Assembly: GCA_900552105.1 (NCBI GenBank)
Contig: URYH01000009.1
Span: 1-44,848 of the forward strand
From: an uncultured Eubacteriales bacterium
GTDB lineage: Bacteria; Bacillota; Clostridia; Christensenellales; UBA1242
Reading direction: 5' to 3'
Length of the DNA stretch: 44,848 nt
Position numbers and translations under genes: made by a program. Positions 1 through 8,649 of this stretch are shown here, piece after piece. The notes beneath the pieces were generated by a model. The model searched no databases and was not told the DNA's origin. It saw only the letters and a list, made by a program, of their open reading frames with translations. Numbering within the stretch: the first letter of the stretch is position 1; each line of letters starts with the position of its first letter.

Positions 1-150
1 TTTTTCTAGTATTAAATTTATTCTTTCTATGTCAAATCTAGTAAGTAAAATGTTTTCAGGCTCTTTATTCGTTTCTTTATATACTTCTTCAACATTTCTT
101 TTGGCTAATCCTAACATTGCATCTACTAAATCAATAGCTAAATAATTTAT
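1..150 (-). CDS. Unidentified partial reading frame at the window edge
   Basis: All 50 codons on the minus strand are open, and the translation looks like a real soluble protein: a charged, helix-rich stretch containing DLVDAMLGLAKRNVEEVYKE and, later, RFDIERINLIL. It runs off the left edge, so its C-terminus is outside the window. No start codon with a ribosome-binding site is visible. Above about position 150 the frame passes into antisense of the DUF421 gene and then meets a stop, so the 5' end appears cut off. It uses ATA, TTA and AGA codons much more than the neighbouring genes. I do not recognise the family. It could be a gene remnant or an assembly join. Confidence 0.4.
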   Translation of the reverse strand, partial: MNYLAIDLVDAMLGLAKRNVEEVYKETNKEPENILLTRFDIERINLILEK

Positions 151-153
151 ATT

Positions 154-834
154 TTGATTTTGTTTGTTTTTCGACTTATGGGAAAACGACAAATTGGTCA
201 AATGCAACCTTTTGAATTGGTGCTGACTTTGATTATTGCCGACCTATCGACAATTCCAATGGCGGAAATGACAATTCCATTGCTTCACGGGGTCGTGCCA
301 CTTCTCACTCTTTTAGTCGTGCACTATTTTTTGTCTATCATTTGTCAAAAGAGCGTCAAGCTTGACAAAATCATAAACGGCAGACCAATTATTGTTGTGA
401 CCCCCGAAGGAATTGACTACAAGGCAATCCGGTCACTAAACATCAGTATTGAAGATATCATTGAAGGAATACGCGGAAAGGGCTTTTTTTCGCTTGATGA
501 TGTCGCATATGTCATTGTTGAAACAACAGGACAAATCAATGCAATGGCAAAAGCATCAAACTCCCCCGTGACGAAAAACGACCTCAACATAAAACACGAT
601 ATCTCTTCTCTTCCAGTCACTCTGGTTAGTGAGGGTTCAGTGATGAAAGACAATTTGGACATTGCTGGAGTGGGCGAGGATTTTATTCGAGACATGCTCA
701 AAGAAGCAAAAATCAAAAAAATAAAAGACTGCGTCATTTGCACTCTTGACAAAAATGGAAAGGTCTATATCCAAGCCAAAAACCAACACTACAAACTTCT
801 CCAAACCAAGCAAGGTGGAGGAATCAAGATATGA
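154..834 (+). CDS. DUF421 (YetF-like) membrane protein, N-terminus incomplete
   Basis: The start of the frame shows the family hallmark RLMGKRQIGQMQPFELV, followed by a second hydrophobic segment (about residues 42-64) and a C-terminal cytoplasmic domain with the usual GRPIIVVTPEG segment. DUF421 proteins are inner-membrane proteins of unsettled function found in many Firmicutes. They normally carry 10-25 further residues of transmembrane helix before RLMGKR. Here an in-frame stop lies at 139-141, and the only possible start is a TTG at 154 with no Shine-Dalgarno sequence, so the 5' end is probably missing rather than naturally short. Its stop codon overlaps the start of the DUF4363 gene (ATGA), as expected for this known gene pair. 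The family call is firm; the start is not. Confidence 0.8.
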   Translation: MILFVFRLMGKRQIGQMQPFELVLTLIIADLSTIPMAEMTIPLLHGVVPLLTLLVVHYFLSIICQKSVKLDKIINGRPIIVVTPEGIDYKAIRSLNISIEDIIEGIRGKGFFSLDDVAYVIVETTGQINAMAKASNSPVTKNDLNIKHDISSLPVTLVSEGSVMKDNLDIAGVGEDFIRDMLKEAKIKKIKDCVICTLDKNGKVYIQAKNQHYKLLQTKQGGGIKI

Positions 835-1217
835 AAAGACTTGTTGGAATCATATTTTCACTCTTGTTTATCATTGCAGTGTCCACGACTGAAATTATAC
901 TCAGCAAAAAATATATCGGTGAAGTTTTGGAGCTATCAATGTCAATCGCAGAAAGTGTAAATCGCGAAACATATTACGACCAAAACCATATTGACAACGT
1001 GACAAAACTCGAAGAACTTTGGAGACATCACGAAAACATTTTATGTCTCATGACAAATCATAACAATATTGATGAAGTTGGCGAATACATAACGCGCATG
1101 AGAACAAGTCAACGCGACCATGATTATGAATGCTTCGCGTCAAGTCTTGCCCTCGTCATCTTCTATGTCGAAGGATATCAACACATTTTCGGCATCAATT
1201 TTCAAAATTTGGTTTGA
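831..1217 (+). CDS. DUF4363 family protein
   Basis: A 128-residue protein with one N-terminal hydrophobic helix (about residues 3-24, signal anchor) followed by a helical extracytoplasmic domain. That domain contains LEELWRHHENILCLMTNHN and a C-terminal IFYVEGYQHIFGINFQNLV segment, typical of DUF4363. The family sits beside DUF421 genes in many Clostridia, and here the start overlaps the DUF421 stop by 4 nt, which indicates translational coupling. Function is unknown; a helper of the DUF421 membrane protein is a reasonable inference. Its 3' end overlaps the 3' end of uvrA on the opposite strand by 23 bp. Confidence 0.75.
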   Translation: MKRLVGIIFSLLFIIAVSTTEIILSKKYIGEVLELSMSIAESVNRETYYDQNHIDNVTKLEELWRHHENILCLMTNHNNIDEVGEYITRMRTSQRDHDYECFASSLALVIFYVEGYQHIFGINFQNLV

Positions 1218-4029
1218 CATCAAAGTATTGTTTTAGAAATTCGGCGGTTAGTCCCACTCCTCTTTTTGCCACTTCTTTTGGTGTTCCGTTTGCAACAATC
1301 TCGCCTCCTTGATCGCCTCCGTGAGGTCCAAGGTCAATAATGTTGTCGGCAACCTTGATAACATCAAGATTGTGTTCAATCACAACAACCGTATTTCCAC
1401 GGTCAACAAGTGTTTGCAGGATTTGAATGAGTTTTTTGACATCATAGGTGCTCAATCCTGTTGTTGGCTCATCAAGGATATAGAGTGTTTTTCCTGTCGA
1501 GCGCTTTGAAAGCTCTGTTGCAAGTTTTACTCTTTGAGCTTCACCACCAGAAAGCGTTGTTGAAGATTGTCCGAGTTTGATATATCCAAGTCCGACATCG
1601 AATAGTGCTTGCAATTTGTTTTTGATTTGTGGAATTGCCTCAAAGAATTTCAGTGCTTCCTCAATCGTCATATCAAGCACATCAAAGATTGATTTTCCCT
1701 TATATTTCACTTCAAGTGTTTCGCGATTATAACGTTTTCCTTTGCAAACTTCGCAAGGCACAACAATCTCTGGTAAAAAATACATTTCAATCTCTTTGAC
1801 GCCATCGCCTTCACAATTTTCACATCGCCCGCCTTTGACATTGAATGAGAAGCGTCCTGCCGAATATCCCCTTTCTTTTGCGTCAATTGTTGAAGCAAAA
1901 AGTTCGCGTATTGGAGTGAAAACTCCAACATAGGTTGCCGGATTTGAACGTGGCGTTCGTCCGATTGGTGATTGGTCGATGTCAATAATTTTATCAATTT
2001 CGCCAGAAATTTCAACGCTCTTGGCTGGCAAATCAAATTGCTCTTTTTGAAGCGTGTTGCGGACACCTGGGCACAAAACCCCATTCACGAGCGAACTTTT
2101 TCCGCTTCCGCTCACACCAGTCACAACTGTCAGTTGCGAAAGAGGAAAAGATACGTTGACGTTTTTGAGATTGTGAAGATGTGCACCGCGAATTTTGATT
2201 TCGCCATTATTTTGAGTTCTTGTGGTCTTTGGGATAAGAATTTTTTCTCGACCAGAAAGGAACGCACCCGTGATTGACTCTTTGCAGTTCATGACATCTT
2301 GCGGAGTTCCCGCAACCACAACTTCGCCACCATGAACACCCGCAAATTTTCCAATGTCAACAACAAAGTCCGCTGCACGAATGGTGTCCTCGTCATGCTC
2401 AACAACAATGACTGTGTTTCCTTCATCTCGAAGTGCTTTGAGCGTGTCAAGAAGTTTTGCGTTGTCAGATTGATGAAGTCCAATGCTTGGCTCGTCCAAA
2501 ATGTAAAGAACGCCCGTAAGCCCACTTCCGATTTGTGTTGCAAGACGAATTCTTTGCGACTCACCCCCACTCAAACTTTCGGCACTCCTTGAAAGGGTTA
2601 AATATCCCAACCCAACATTTTTCAAAAAGTTAAGCCGTGCAGAAATTTCTTTGATGATTGGTTTTGCAATCTCTGTTTCGGTTTCCCCAAGCGTCAAGTC
2701 GGTAAAATACTCAATAAGTTTGTCAACCGACATGTCCGACATTTCGGCAATATTGCACTCATTGATTTTTATGTTCAAAACACTCGGTTTGAGTCTTTGT
2801 CCACCACAAACCGAACAAGTTGTTTGACGCATATATTTTGCAATTTCTTGCTTTATCCATTCGCTTGTCGTTTCGCGAAAACGTCTTTCAAGATTTGGGA
2901 CGATGCCCTCATAAGAAAAACTCATCTCCCCTGAATATTTCAAACTTGAATAATGATAATTCAATTTTTCTCCATGATTGCCATATAAAACAATATCTAG
3001 TTTGTCTTTCGGCATGTCTTTTATTGGCATATTAAGGTCAATTCCATATTGTTTTGAAATCGCCTTAAAATAAATGTTTGTCATATATGAGTTTGTGAAG
3101 TTCCACCCACTGACATTGACCGCTCCTTGATTGAGAGTTTTGTTTGGGTCCTTGATGATGAGTTTTGGGTCAATCTCTTCAGTAAAACCAAGTCCCGTGC
3201 AATGCTCACACGCACCATATGGACTATTGAATGAAAACATTCGCGGTGTGATTTCCTCAATTGAATAACCGCATTCATCGCAGGCATAAAGGGTTGAAAA
3301 AACTTCTTTTCGTCCTTCACATTCAACAACCACAATCCCGCCACCCGTCTTTATTGCAAGTTCAACGCTGTCAGAAAGTCGAGATTTGATGTCATCTTTC
3401 ACAACAACACGGTCAACAACAACATAAATATCATGTTTGATATTTTTTTCAAGCACGATTTCTTCGTCCAAAGTATAAACTTTTCCATCAACTTCAACAC
3501 GAACAAACCCGTCCTTTTTTAATTCTTCAAACTTGTTTGCAAAAGTTCCTTTTTGACCGCGAGCGATTGGTGCCAAAATCAAAAGTTTTGCACCGCTTGA
3601 ATACTGTGCAATTCTATCTATGATTTGGTCAACACTTTGGCGTTTTATTGGTTTGTGACATTTTGGACAATACGCAACGCCGACTTTTGCAAACAAAAGA
3701 CGCATATAATCATAGATTTCTGTCACTGTTCCAACAGTTGAACGAGGATTGTGATTGGTTGTTTTTTGGTCGATTGAAATGGCGGGCGAAAGTCCGTCAA
3801 TTCGGTCGACATCTGGCTTTGAAGACTGCCCCAAAAATTGCCTTGCGTATGAAGACAAACTTTCCATATAACGTCTTTGCCCCTCAGCAAAAATCGTGTC
3901 AAAAGCAAGCGTGCTTTTCCCGCTCCCGCTCACGCCAGTAAATACAACCAATTTATTCCTTGGAATTGTGAGATTGATGTTTTTGAGATTGTTCTCCCTC
4001 GCCCCAGTGATTTTAATGAATTCTTCCAT
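1195..4029 (-). CDS. uvrA: UvrABC excinuclease subunit A
   Basis: The damage-sensing ATPase of nucleotide-excision repair, which scans DNA as a dimer and loads UvrB. The 944-residue length is normal. Both ABC modules are present: Walker A GVSGSGKST at residues 32-40 and GVSGSGKSS in the second half, with signatures LSGGESQRIRLA and LSGGEAQRVKLA. Zn-binding cysteine pairs are visible near residue 120 (CPKC), in the first insertion domain (CDEC...CEHC) and in the second module (CENC...CEVC). The ATG shares one base with the uvrB stop (TGATG), so translation is coupled to uvrB. It is the last gene of a four-gene operon. The convergent DUF4363 gene overlaps its 3' end. Confidence 0.98.
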   Translation of the reverse strand: MEEFIKITGARENNLKNINLTIPRNKLVVFTGVSGSGKSTLAFDTIFAEGQRRYMESLSSYARQFLGQSSKPDVDRIDGLSPAISIDQKTTNHNPRSTVGTVTEIYDYMRLLFAKVGVAYCPKCHKPIKRQSVDQIIDRIAQYSSGAKLLILAPIARGQKGTFANKFEELKKDGFVRVEVDGKVYTLDEEIVLEKNIKHDIYVVVDRVVVKDDIKSRLSDSVELAIKTGGGIVVVECEGRKEVFSTLYACDECGYSIEEITPRMFSFNSPYGACEHCTGLGFTEEIDPKLIIKDPNKTLNQGAVNVSGWNFTNSYMTNIYFKAISKQYGIDLNMPIKDMPKDKLDIVLYGNHGEKLNYHYSSLKYSGEMSFSYEGIVPNLERRFRETTSEWIKQEIAKYMRQTTCSVCGGQRLKPSVLNIKINECNIAEMSDMSVDKLIEYFTDLTLGETETEIAKPIIKEISARLNFLKNVGLGYLTLSRSAESLSGGESQRIRLATQIGSGLTGVLYILDEPSIGLHQSDNAKLLDTLKALRDEGNTVIVVEHDEDTIRAADFVVDIGKFAGVHGGEVVVAGTPQDVMNCKESITGAFLSGREKILIPKTTRTQNNGEIKIRGAHLHNLKNVNVSFPLSQLTVVTGVSGSGKSSLVNGVLCPGVRNTLQKEQFDLPAKSVEISGEIDKIIDIDQSPIGRTPRSNPATYVGVFTPIRELFASTIDAKERGYSAGRFSFNVKGGRCENCEGDGVKEIEMYFLPEIVVPCEVCKGKRYNRETLEVKYKGKSIFDVLDMTIEEALKFFEAIPQIKNKLQALFDVGLGYIKLGQSSTTLSGGEAQRVKLATELSKRSTGKTLYILDEPTTGLSTYDVKKLIQILQTLVDRGNTVVVIEHNLDVIKVADNIIDLGPHGGDQGGEIVANGTPKEVAKRGVGLTAEFLKQYFDVKPNFEN

Positions 4030-5984
4030 CAGTTTAACCTCTTTTTGAGTGCATTGATTTCATCTCGAAGTTTGATTGCATTTTCAAAATCCAAAGAATT
4101 TGAAGCAATTTTCATCAATGCTTTTAATTTTTCAATTTGTTCTGGAATATCTTGTTTGTTTACCTTGCCGATTGGATTGCGCTTTGTTATCTGCAATGAG
4201 TTGACAACATTTTTCTTTATAGTTCTTGGTGTTATGCCATGTTCAAGGTTGAATTGTTGTTGCAAATGTCTTCGACGATTTGTTTCATCAATCGCGCGTT
4301 TCATGCTGCCGGTTTGAACATCAGCAAACATCAAAACTTTTCCGTGCTCGTTTCTTGCCGCACGACCAATTGTTTGAATGAGTGCCCCCTCGCTTCTGAG
4401 AAAGCCCTCTTTGTCCGCATCAAGAATTGCAACCATGCTTACTTCGGGCAAGTCAAGTCCTTCTCTCAAAAGATTGATTCCAACCAGCACATCAAATTCA
4501 CCACTTCTCAATGAGTTTATTATCTCAACCCTCTCAATCGTATCAATTTCGGAGTGCATATATTTTGCTTTGATTCCATGCTCGCAAAGATAAGTCGTCA
4601 AACTCTCCGCCATCTTTTTGGTTAAAGTCGTCACCAAAACGCGCTCGCCGCGACCAATGACCTCTTTTGCTCTGTCCATCAAAACAGCAATCTGGTCATT
4701 TGTTGGCAAGACTTCAATTTCGGGATCCAAAAGCCCAGTTGGGCGAATAAGTTGTTCAACCGTGTTGTCAGAAATATTTTTCTCATAATCGCCTGGGGTT
4801 GCCGAAACATAAATTGTTTGTCCCAATCTTGAAGCAAACTCGTCAAAATTGAGTGGACGATTATCAAAACTTGCTTTGAGTCTGAAACCATATCCAACAA
4901 GACTTTCTTTTCTTGCCCTATCACCGTTATACATTCCTCGAATTTGTGGCAAGGTCATATGGCTTTCATCAATCAGCGTCAAAAAGCCATTCGGGAAATA
5001 ATCAAGAAGAGTAAACGGTGGCTCTCCTGGTTTTCGTCCGTCAAAATAACGCGAGTAATTTTCAATCCCGCTGCAATATCCAAGTTCACGAATCATTTCA
5101 ACATTATAGGCAACTCGCTCTTTGAGCCTTTGCGCCTCAATCAACTTTCCACGCTCTTCAAATTCTTTAACTTCAATTTCAGCGTCCTTTTCAATCTCGG
5201 AAAGTGCGTTGTTGAGTCTTGTTGAACCAACCGTGTAGTGAGTTGCTGGAAAGAATGAAACTTCACTGAGTTCTGAAATAATTTTCTTCGAAACGCCGTC
5301 AAATTCATAAATATTTTCAATTTCGTCGCCAAAAAACTCAATTCGAACACCAATATCACTTGATGTTGAACCCATGATTTCAAGCGTGTCGCCTTTATAT
5401 CTAAAACTATTTCTCACAAGTCCGTCATCGTGTCGAACATAGTTTATTGCAATAAGGTCGCGAATGACTTGTTTTATCCCAATGTTTTGACCTTTCTCAT
5501 AAAAGAGTTGCAACGACAAATACTCTTCGGGGTTTCCCAGTCCATATATGCAAGAAACAGAAGCCACAACAATGGTGTCGCTTCTGCCGAGAAGCGCCGC
5601 TGTTGCGGAAGACCGAAGTTTGTCAATTTCTTCATTGACCGACATATCTTTTTCGATATATGTATCAGATGAAGCAATGTATGCTTCGGGCTGATAATAG
5701 TCATAGTATGAAACAAAAAACTCAACTTTGTTGTGCGGAAAAAACTCGCGTAGTTCGTTACAAAGTTGTGCGGCAAGTGTTTTGTTGTGTGCAATAACCA
5801 AAGTTGGGCGATTGACTTGGGCGATGATGTTTGCCATTGTAAAAGTTTTTCCGCTGCCCGTGACGCCCAAAAGCACTTGGTTTTTAAGTCCGTCAGAAAG
5901 ACCTTCCACAAGGCTTTTTATTGCTTGCGGTTGGTCGCCCGATGGCGCAAACTGTGAAACCAACTCAAACTTTCTTTCTTCCAT
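4029..5984 (-). CDS. uvrB: UvrABC excinuclease subunit B
   Basis: The DNA-loading helicase-like subunit that verifies damage and recruits UvrC. Visible features are Walker A GVTGSGKT near residue 40, the beta-hairpin region YYDYYQPEAYI used for strand insertion, the DESH box in LIDESHMTLPQ, the helicase motifs INLLREGLDLPE and QTIGRAARN, and a C-terminal UVR motif (FENAIKLRDEINALKKRL) that contacts UvrC. I place the start at the ATG at 5984, which shares a base with the preceding gene's TGA, rather than the in-frame TTG one codon upstream. The result is 651 residues, a normal length. Overlaps on both sides (TGATG) indicate one translationally coupled operon with the two small upstream genes and uvrA. 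Confidence 0.98.
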   Translation of the reverse strand: MEERKFELVSQFAPSGDQPQAIKSLVEGLSDGLKNQVLLGVTGSGKTFTMANIIAQVNRPTLVIAHNKTLAAQLCNELREFFPHNKVEFFVSYYDYYQPEAYIASSDTYIEKDMSVNEEIDKLRSSATAALLGRSDTIVVASVSCIYGLGNPEEYLSLQLFYEKGQNIGIKQVIRDLIAINYVRHDDGLVRNSFRYKGDTLEIMGSTSSDIGVRIEFFGDEIENIYEFDGVSKKIISELSEVSFFPATHYTVGSTRLNNALSEIEKDAEIEVKEFEERGKLIEAQRLKERVAYNVEMIRELGYCSGIENYSRYFDGRKPGEPPFTLLDYFPNGFLTLIDESHMTLPQIRGMYNGDRARKESLVGYGFRLKASFDNRPLNFDEFASRLGQTIYVSATPGDYEKNISDNTVEQLIRPTGLLDPEIEVLPTNDQIAVLMDRAKEVIGRGERVLVTTLTKKMAESLTTYLCEHGIKAKYMHSEIDTIERVEIINSLRSGEFDVLVGINLLREGLDLPEVSMVAILDADKEGFLRSEGALIQTIGRAARNEHGKVLMFADVQTGSMKRAIDETNRRRHLQQQFNLEHGITPRTIKKNVVNSLQITKRNPIGKVNKQDIPEQIEKLKALMKIASNSLDFENAIKLRDEINALKKRLN

Positions 5985-6355
5985 CAACTGAATATCACCT
6001 TCAAGATTATCCCAACCAAAAAACTCAAAATTGCGAGCCCAATTGTTCGAAAAATCAAAAAATAAGCATATTTTTTTTGTTTTTTCTGGTCTTTGTTAAA
6101 AGTTAGTGCTTTGTTTTTGAGTGTGATGCAATACGCCGGCCCTTTTTTTGATTCGGACGAGATAAAATCAATGTAATTATCTTTTGATAATGATAGCATA
6201 ATGTCGTCCAAAGTGGATAGTGATAATGCAAAATTTTTGCTCATATTTTTTATGATATCCTCTTTGTGAATGAGCGACACCTGTTTTTTTGAGCAATTTT
6301 CAATCAAAAATATCAGCACTTTTTTTTCATATTTATCCAACATAACTTTTTTCAC
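5984..6355 (-). CDS. Small C-terminally membrane-anchored protein, winged-helix-like
   Basis: 123 residues. After MKKVMLDKYEKK comes a helical region of about 80 residues that reads like a small winged-helix fold (KEDIIKNMSKNFALSLSTLD, then a wing-like FISSESKKGPAYCITLK). A lysine-rich linker and one C-terminal transmembrane helix (about residues 103-122) follow. It resembles the upstream neighbour in layout and N-terminal motif (MLDK), so the two look paralogous. The GTG start overlaps the upstream stop by 4 nt (GTGA) and the stop overlaps uvrB by 1 nt. The winged-helix assignment is by eye and uncertain; the membrane anchor is clear. I do not recognise a named family. Confidence 0.7.
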   Translation of the reverse strand: MKKVMLDKYEKKVLIFLIENCSKKQVSLIHKEDIIKNMSKNFALSLSTLDDIMLSLSKDNYIDFISSESKKGPAYCITLKNKALTFNKDQKKQKKYAYFLIFRTIGLAILSFLVGIILKVIFS

Positions 6356-6726
6356 TTAAACAATTTTTCAAAAATTAGCACTCCGCAAAATGATGTCAAA
6401 ATCAAAAGTATTGTGAGAACCAAAAGCGCAAGAACCGAAAGCAAAACATAGCGCTTTGCCACTCCTTTCTTTTCTTGCTTGTTTTCATACACCATTCTGC
6501 CTTTTGGGAGTGGACACAAACAAAACACTTCACTGTCGTGATATTTGACTTCAATATACCCTTCTCTTGCAAGAGCATTAACACACTGTGTGACAAGGTT
6601 TTGGTCAGGCAAATATTTTTTTGGAAGTGAAGAAATCAAGTCGTTTACTTCAACAACTTGAAATGACCCATTTTGGCATTCCTTGTTAATTTCAATCAAA
6701 ATGAGTTCTGTGCGCTTGTCCAACAT
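6352..6726 (-). CDS. Small C-terminally membrane-anchored protein, paralogue of its neighbour
   Basis: 124 residues starting at the internal ATG (MLDKRTELILIEINKEC). A longer frame reaches 6768, but the MLDK start matches the paralogue downstream. A helical domain with DLISSLPKKYLPDQNLVTQC and a wing-like REGYIEVKYHDSEVFCLCPL segment is followed by a basic stretch and one strong transmembrane helix (about residues 92-115). The architecture suggests a cytosolic, possibly DNA-binding head tethered to the membrane. It is the first gene of the operon leading into uvrB and uvrA. No strong Shine-Dalgarno sequence precedes the start. Function unknown. Confidence 0.65.
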   Translation of the reverse strand: MLDKRTELILIEINKECQNGSFQVVEVNDLISSLPKKYLPDQNLVTQCVNALAREGYIEVKYHDSEVFCLCPLPKGRMVYENKQEKKGVAKRYVLLSVLALLVLTILLILTSFCGVLIFEKLFK

Positions 6727-6755
6727 ATAAATATTTTGTCCCCAAAAACAAAAAT

Positions 6756-6785
6756 CAATCACAAACACGCATATTTGTTTGATTG
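6756..6785. promoter_or_regulatory. Imperfect dyad between divergent genes, possible operator
   Basis: An imperfect inverted repeat (CAATCA...TGATTG outer arms, AAACA...TTGTTT inner arms) lies in the short divergent gap between the membrane-anchored helix gene (minus) and the DUF1540 gene (plus). Its position suits a binding site controlling one or both genes. The symmetry is imperfect and the sequence is AT-rich, so chance is possible. Confidence 0.3.
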
Positions 6786-6812
6786 TCGCAAAAAATAACG
6801 TTGGAGGTAATC

Positions 6813-7004
6813 ATGACAAAAGTAAACACAAAAGCACCAACCAAACTCAAAACAGATGTTTGCTGTGATGTTTGCGACTGTGTGCATAACATTGAAGGTT
6901 GTCTTTGTGACAAAGATGCAATCAAAATCACAAAGCAAGGCACAAAAGAGGCACATTTTTGCAAATCCTACGAAAAAATGTGCAACTGCCACAAAGAAAA
7001 ATAA
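6813..7004 (+). CDS. DUF1540 cysteine-rich small protein
   Basis: 63 residues. The ATG at 6813 is preceded by a good ribosome-binding site (TTGGAGGTAATC), so the longer upstream extension of the frame is rejected. The DUF1540 pattern is visible as VCCDVCDCVHNIEGCLCDK followed by AHFCKSYE, giving eight or more cysteines likely to bind a metal such as zinc. The family is common in spore-forming and gut Clostridia and has no established role. A strong terminator follows 20 nt downstream. Confidence 0.85.
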   Translation: MTKVNTKAPTKLKTDVCCDVCDCVHNIEGCLCDKDAIKITKQGTKEAHFCKSYEKMCNCHKEK

Positions 7005-7023
7005 ATCATCATATTATTTGTTG

Positions 7024-7059
7024 CACAAAAAGGTCTTGCAAATGCAAGACCTTTTTGTG
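7024..7059. terminator. Bidirectional intrinsic terminator
   Basis: A perfect 17-bp inverted repeat (CACAAAAAGGTCTTGCA and its complement) around a 2-nt centre, with A/T tracts on both flanks. It lies between the convergent DUF1540 gene (plus) and the ABC permease gene (minus) and can end transcription from both sides. Confidence 0.9.
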
Positions 7060-7063
7060 AAAA

Positions 7064-7846
7064 TCATGTTCCGCTTGATTCATATTTGCGCAAACTTAAT
7101 CTAAAAATTATGTAGCATGGAACGATGAACAACATTCCCCAAACGGGAGCGAGCGCCCCATTCCACAATGTTGCGCCTTCCATTCCAAACAGATATTTCA
7201 TAGGCAAAACATTAAAACAAGCATATGGTATGACAAAGGTGAATATTTTTTGGAGTTTGTCGCCATAGACATTCAGTGGATATTGACAAAGTTCTCTTCC
7301 GCCGTCAGTAAAAATGTTAACAACCTCAATTCCGTCAATTGTGAATATTGCCCACGAAGCACCCAGCATAAATAGACCCAAAAAGACAACAATGCCACAC
7401 ACGCACATTCCAATCAAAATCATCACTTTGCCAAAAGTCCAAGTGAAATCTTGAATACACATTGCATAAATCAGTGTCGCAACTGCAACAATGCATCGCC
7501 CAAATTTGGAGAGTTCAATATCGCAACATAGTGCCTGGTGAACAATCCCCCTTGGGCGGACAAGCATTCGGTCAACAGACCCGCTCTTGATGAAACTGGC
7601 AAATGTATCCATGCCACGAAAGAAACATTCAGTGAACGAAAACGCGAACATAACCACGCCATATGTGAGAAGAATTTGTTTGAAATTCCACCCGTCAACC
7701 ACATTGAATCTATCCATGAGCAGATAAATTGTGAGAAGCATTAGCACTGTGGTCAGCATTTGTGCAAAGAACATCAGCGCAAGCGAAAGTTTGTATTGCA
7801 GTTGTTTTTTGATTTGCATTTTCATAAAAGAAAAATATAGTTTCAT
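7064..7846 (-). CDS. ABC-2 type exporter permease (COG3694-like)
   Basis: 260 residues with about six hydrophobic segments, starting from a basic N-terminus (MKLYFSFMKMQIKKQLQYK). The GSVDRMLVRPRG stretch after the second membrane segment is typical of the ABC-2 permeases related to COG3694. It is the last gene of a three-gene operon: its ATG shares a base with the stop of the preceding permease (TGATG). Together with that permease and the ATPase it should form a heteromeric export complex in the cytoplasmic membrane. The substrate cannot be inferred. Confidence 0.85.
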   Translation of the reverse strand: MKLYFSFMKMQIKKQLQYKLSLALMFFAQMLTTVLMLLTIYLLMDRFNVVDGWNFKQILLTYGVVMFAFSFTECFFRGMDTFASFIKSGSVDRMLVRPRGIVHQALCCDIELSKFGRCIVAVATLIYAMCIQDFTWTFGKVMILIGMCVCGIVVFLGLFMLGASWAIFTIDGIEVVNIFTDGGRELCQYPLNVYGDKLQKIFTFVIPYACFNVLPMKYLFGMEGATLWNGALAPVWGMLFIVPCYIIFRLSLRKYESSGT

Positions 7847-8649
7847 CAGCCGCCTTGAACCTCCACTTTCTTGAGATTTAACTTAAACAAAAGTTTTCCC
7901 AGCAAAATTATTGCAACAGTCCAGGCAATTTGAATTCCCAGTTGAATGGCAGACGATTTTATGTCAATGCTTCCGCAATATGTTCTGAAACACAAGTCAT
8001 TGAGATATCTGAAAGGAAGATAGTTCATGACATTTTGAATCCAAACAGGCATGAGCGGAATTGGAATCATTGCTCCGCAACAAAATGCACCGATCGTCGA
8101 AAATATTGCAAATGTTCCATTTGGTGTCATTGTCCGAAATAGCAGCGCATAACACAGCATTCCAAGCCCCGCAACCAAAAATCCTGCAACAACAAGTTCA
8201 ATCAAAAACAATCCAAATGCACCCCAACTTGCTGGGAGCGAAAGTCTGATTGAAGAAGGAAGACAAAACGCAATAACAATGAGCGGCACCATTCGAAGCA
8301 AAGTTTTTGCAAGACGTTCGGAATAGAGTGTTGCAAACCAGTTGTTATACAAACTCATTGGACGCACCATTTCATAACTTATATTCCCCTCAACAATCCC
8401 TTTTGTCATATCTTTGTTTTGTGCGAACAGTCCAAAATACATGAAGAAACCTTGTTGCAGCCATAGATATGTAATCATTTGCGAATACGAAAAGTTGTCG
8501 GGGATATTTCCCATTTTGTAGAATGCGGTGAACAAAAGCACATACATCAGCCCAAAACAAATCTGCGTTGCAAGTCCCGCGAGTGCCGACACTCGATATT
8601 GCAAAGAATTTATGAATTTGAGTTTGAAGATTGAAAAATATGTTCTCAT
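7846..8649 (-). CDS. ABC-2 type exporter permease (COG4587-like)
   Basis: 267 residues, about six transmembrane helices, a basic N-terminus (MRTYFSIFKLKFINSLQYR) and the GIVEGNISYEMVRPMSLY loop that parallels the equivalent loop of its partner permease. It overlaps the ATPase stop by 4 nt (ATGA) and the next permease by 1 nt, so all three proteins are translationally coupled and probably assembled in fixed proportion. Family assignment rests on overall similarity and the conserved ATPase-permease-permease order. Confidence 0.85.
   Translation of the reverse strand: MRTYFSIFKLKFINSLQYRVSALAGLATQICFGLMYVLLFTAFYKMGNIPDNFSYSQMITYLWLQQGFFMYFGLFAQNKDMTKGIVEGNISYEMVRPMSLYNNWFATLYSERLAKTLLRMVPLIVIAFCLPSSIRLSLPASWGAFGLFLIELVVAGFLVAGLGMLCYALLFRTMTPNGTFAIFSTIGAFCCGAMIPIPLMPVWIQNVMNYLPFRYLNDLCFRTYCGSIDIKSSAIQLGIQIAWTVAIILLGKLLFKLNLKKVEVQGG

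Noticed and set aside
3877..4317. 146-codon plus-strand frame opposite the uvrA/uvrB junction
   Set aside because: Both strands cannot be coding with the observed conservation; the minus-strand products are certain UvrA and UvrB.
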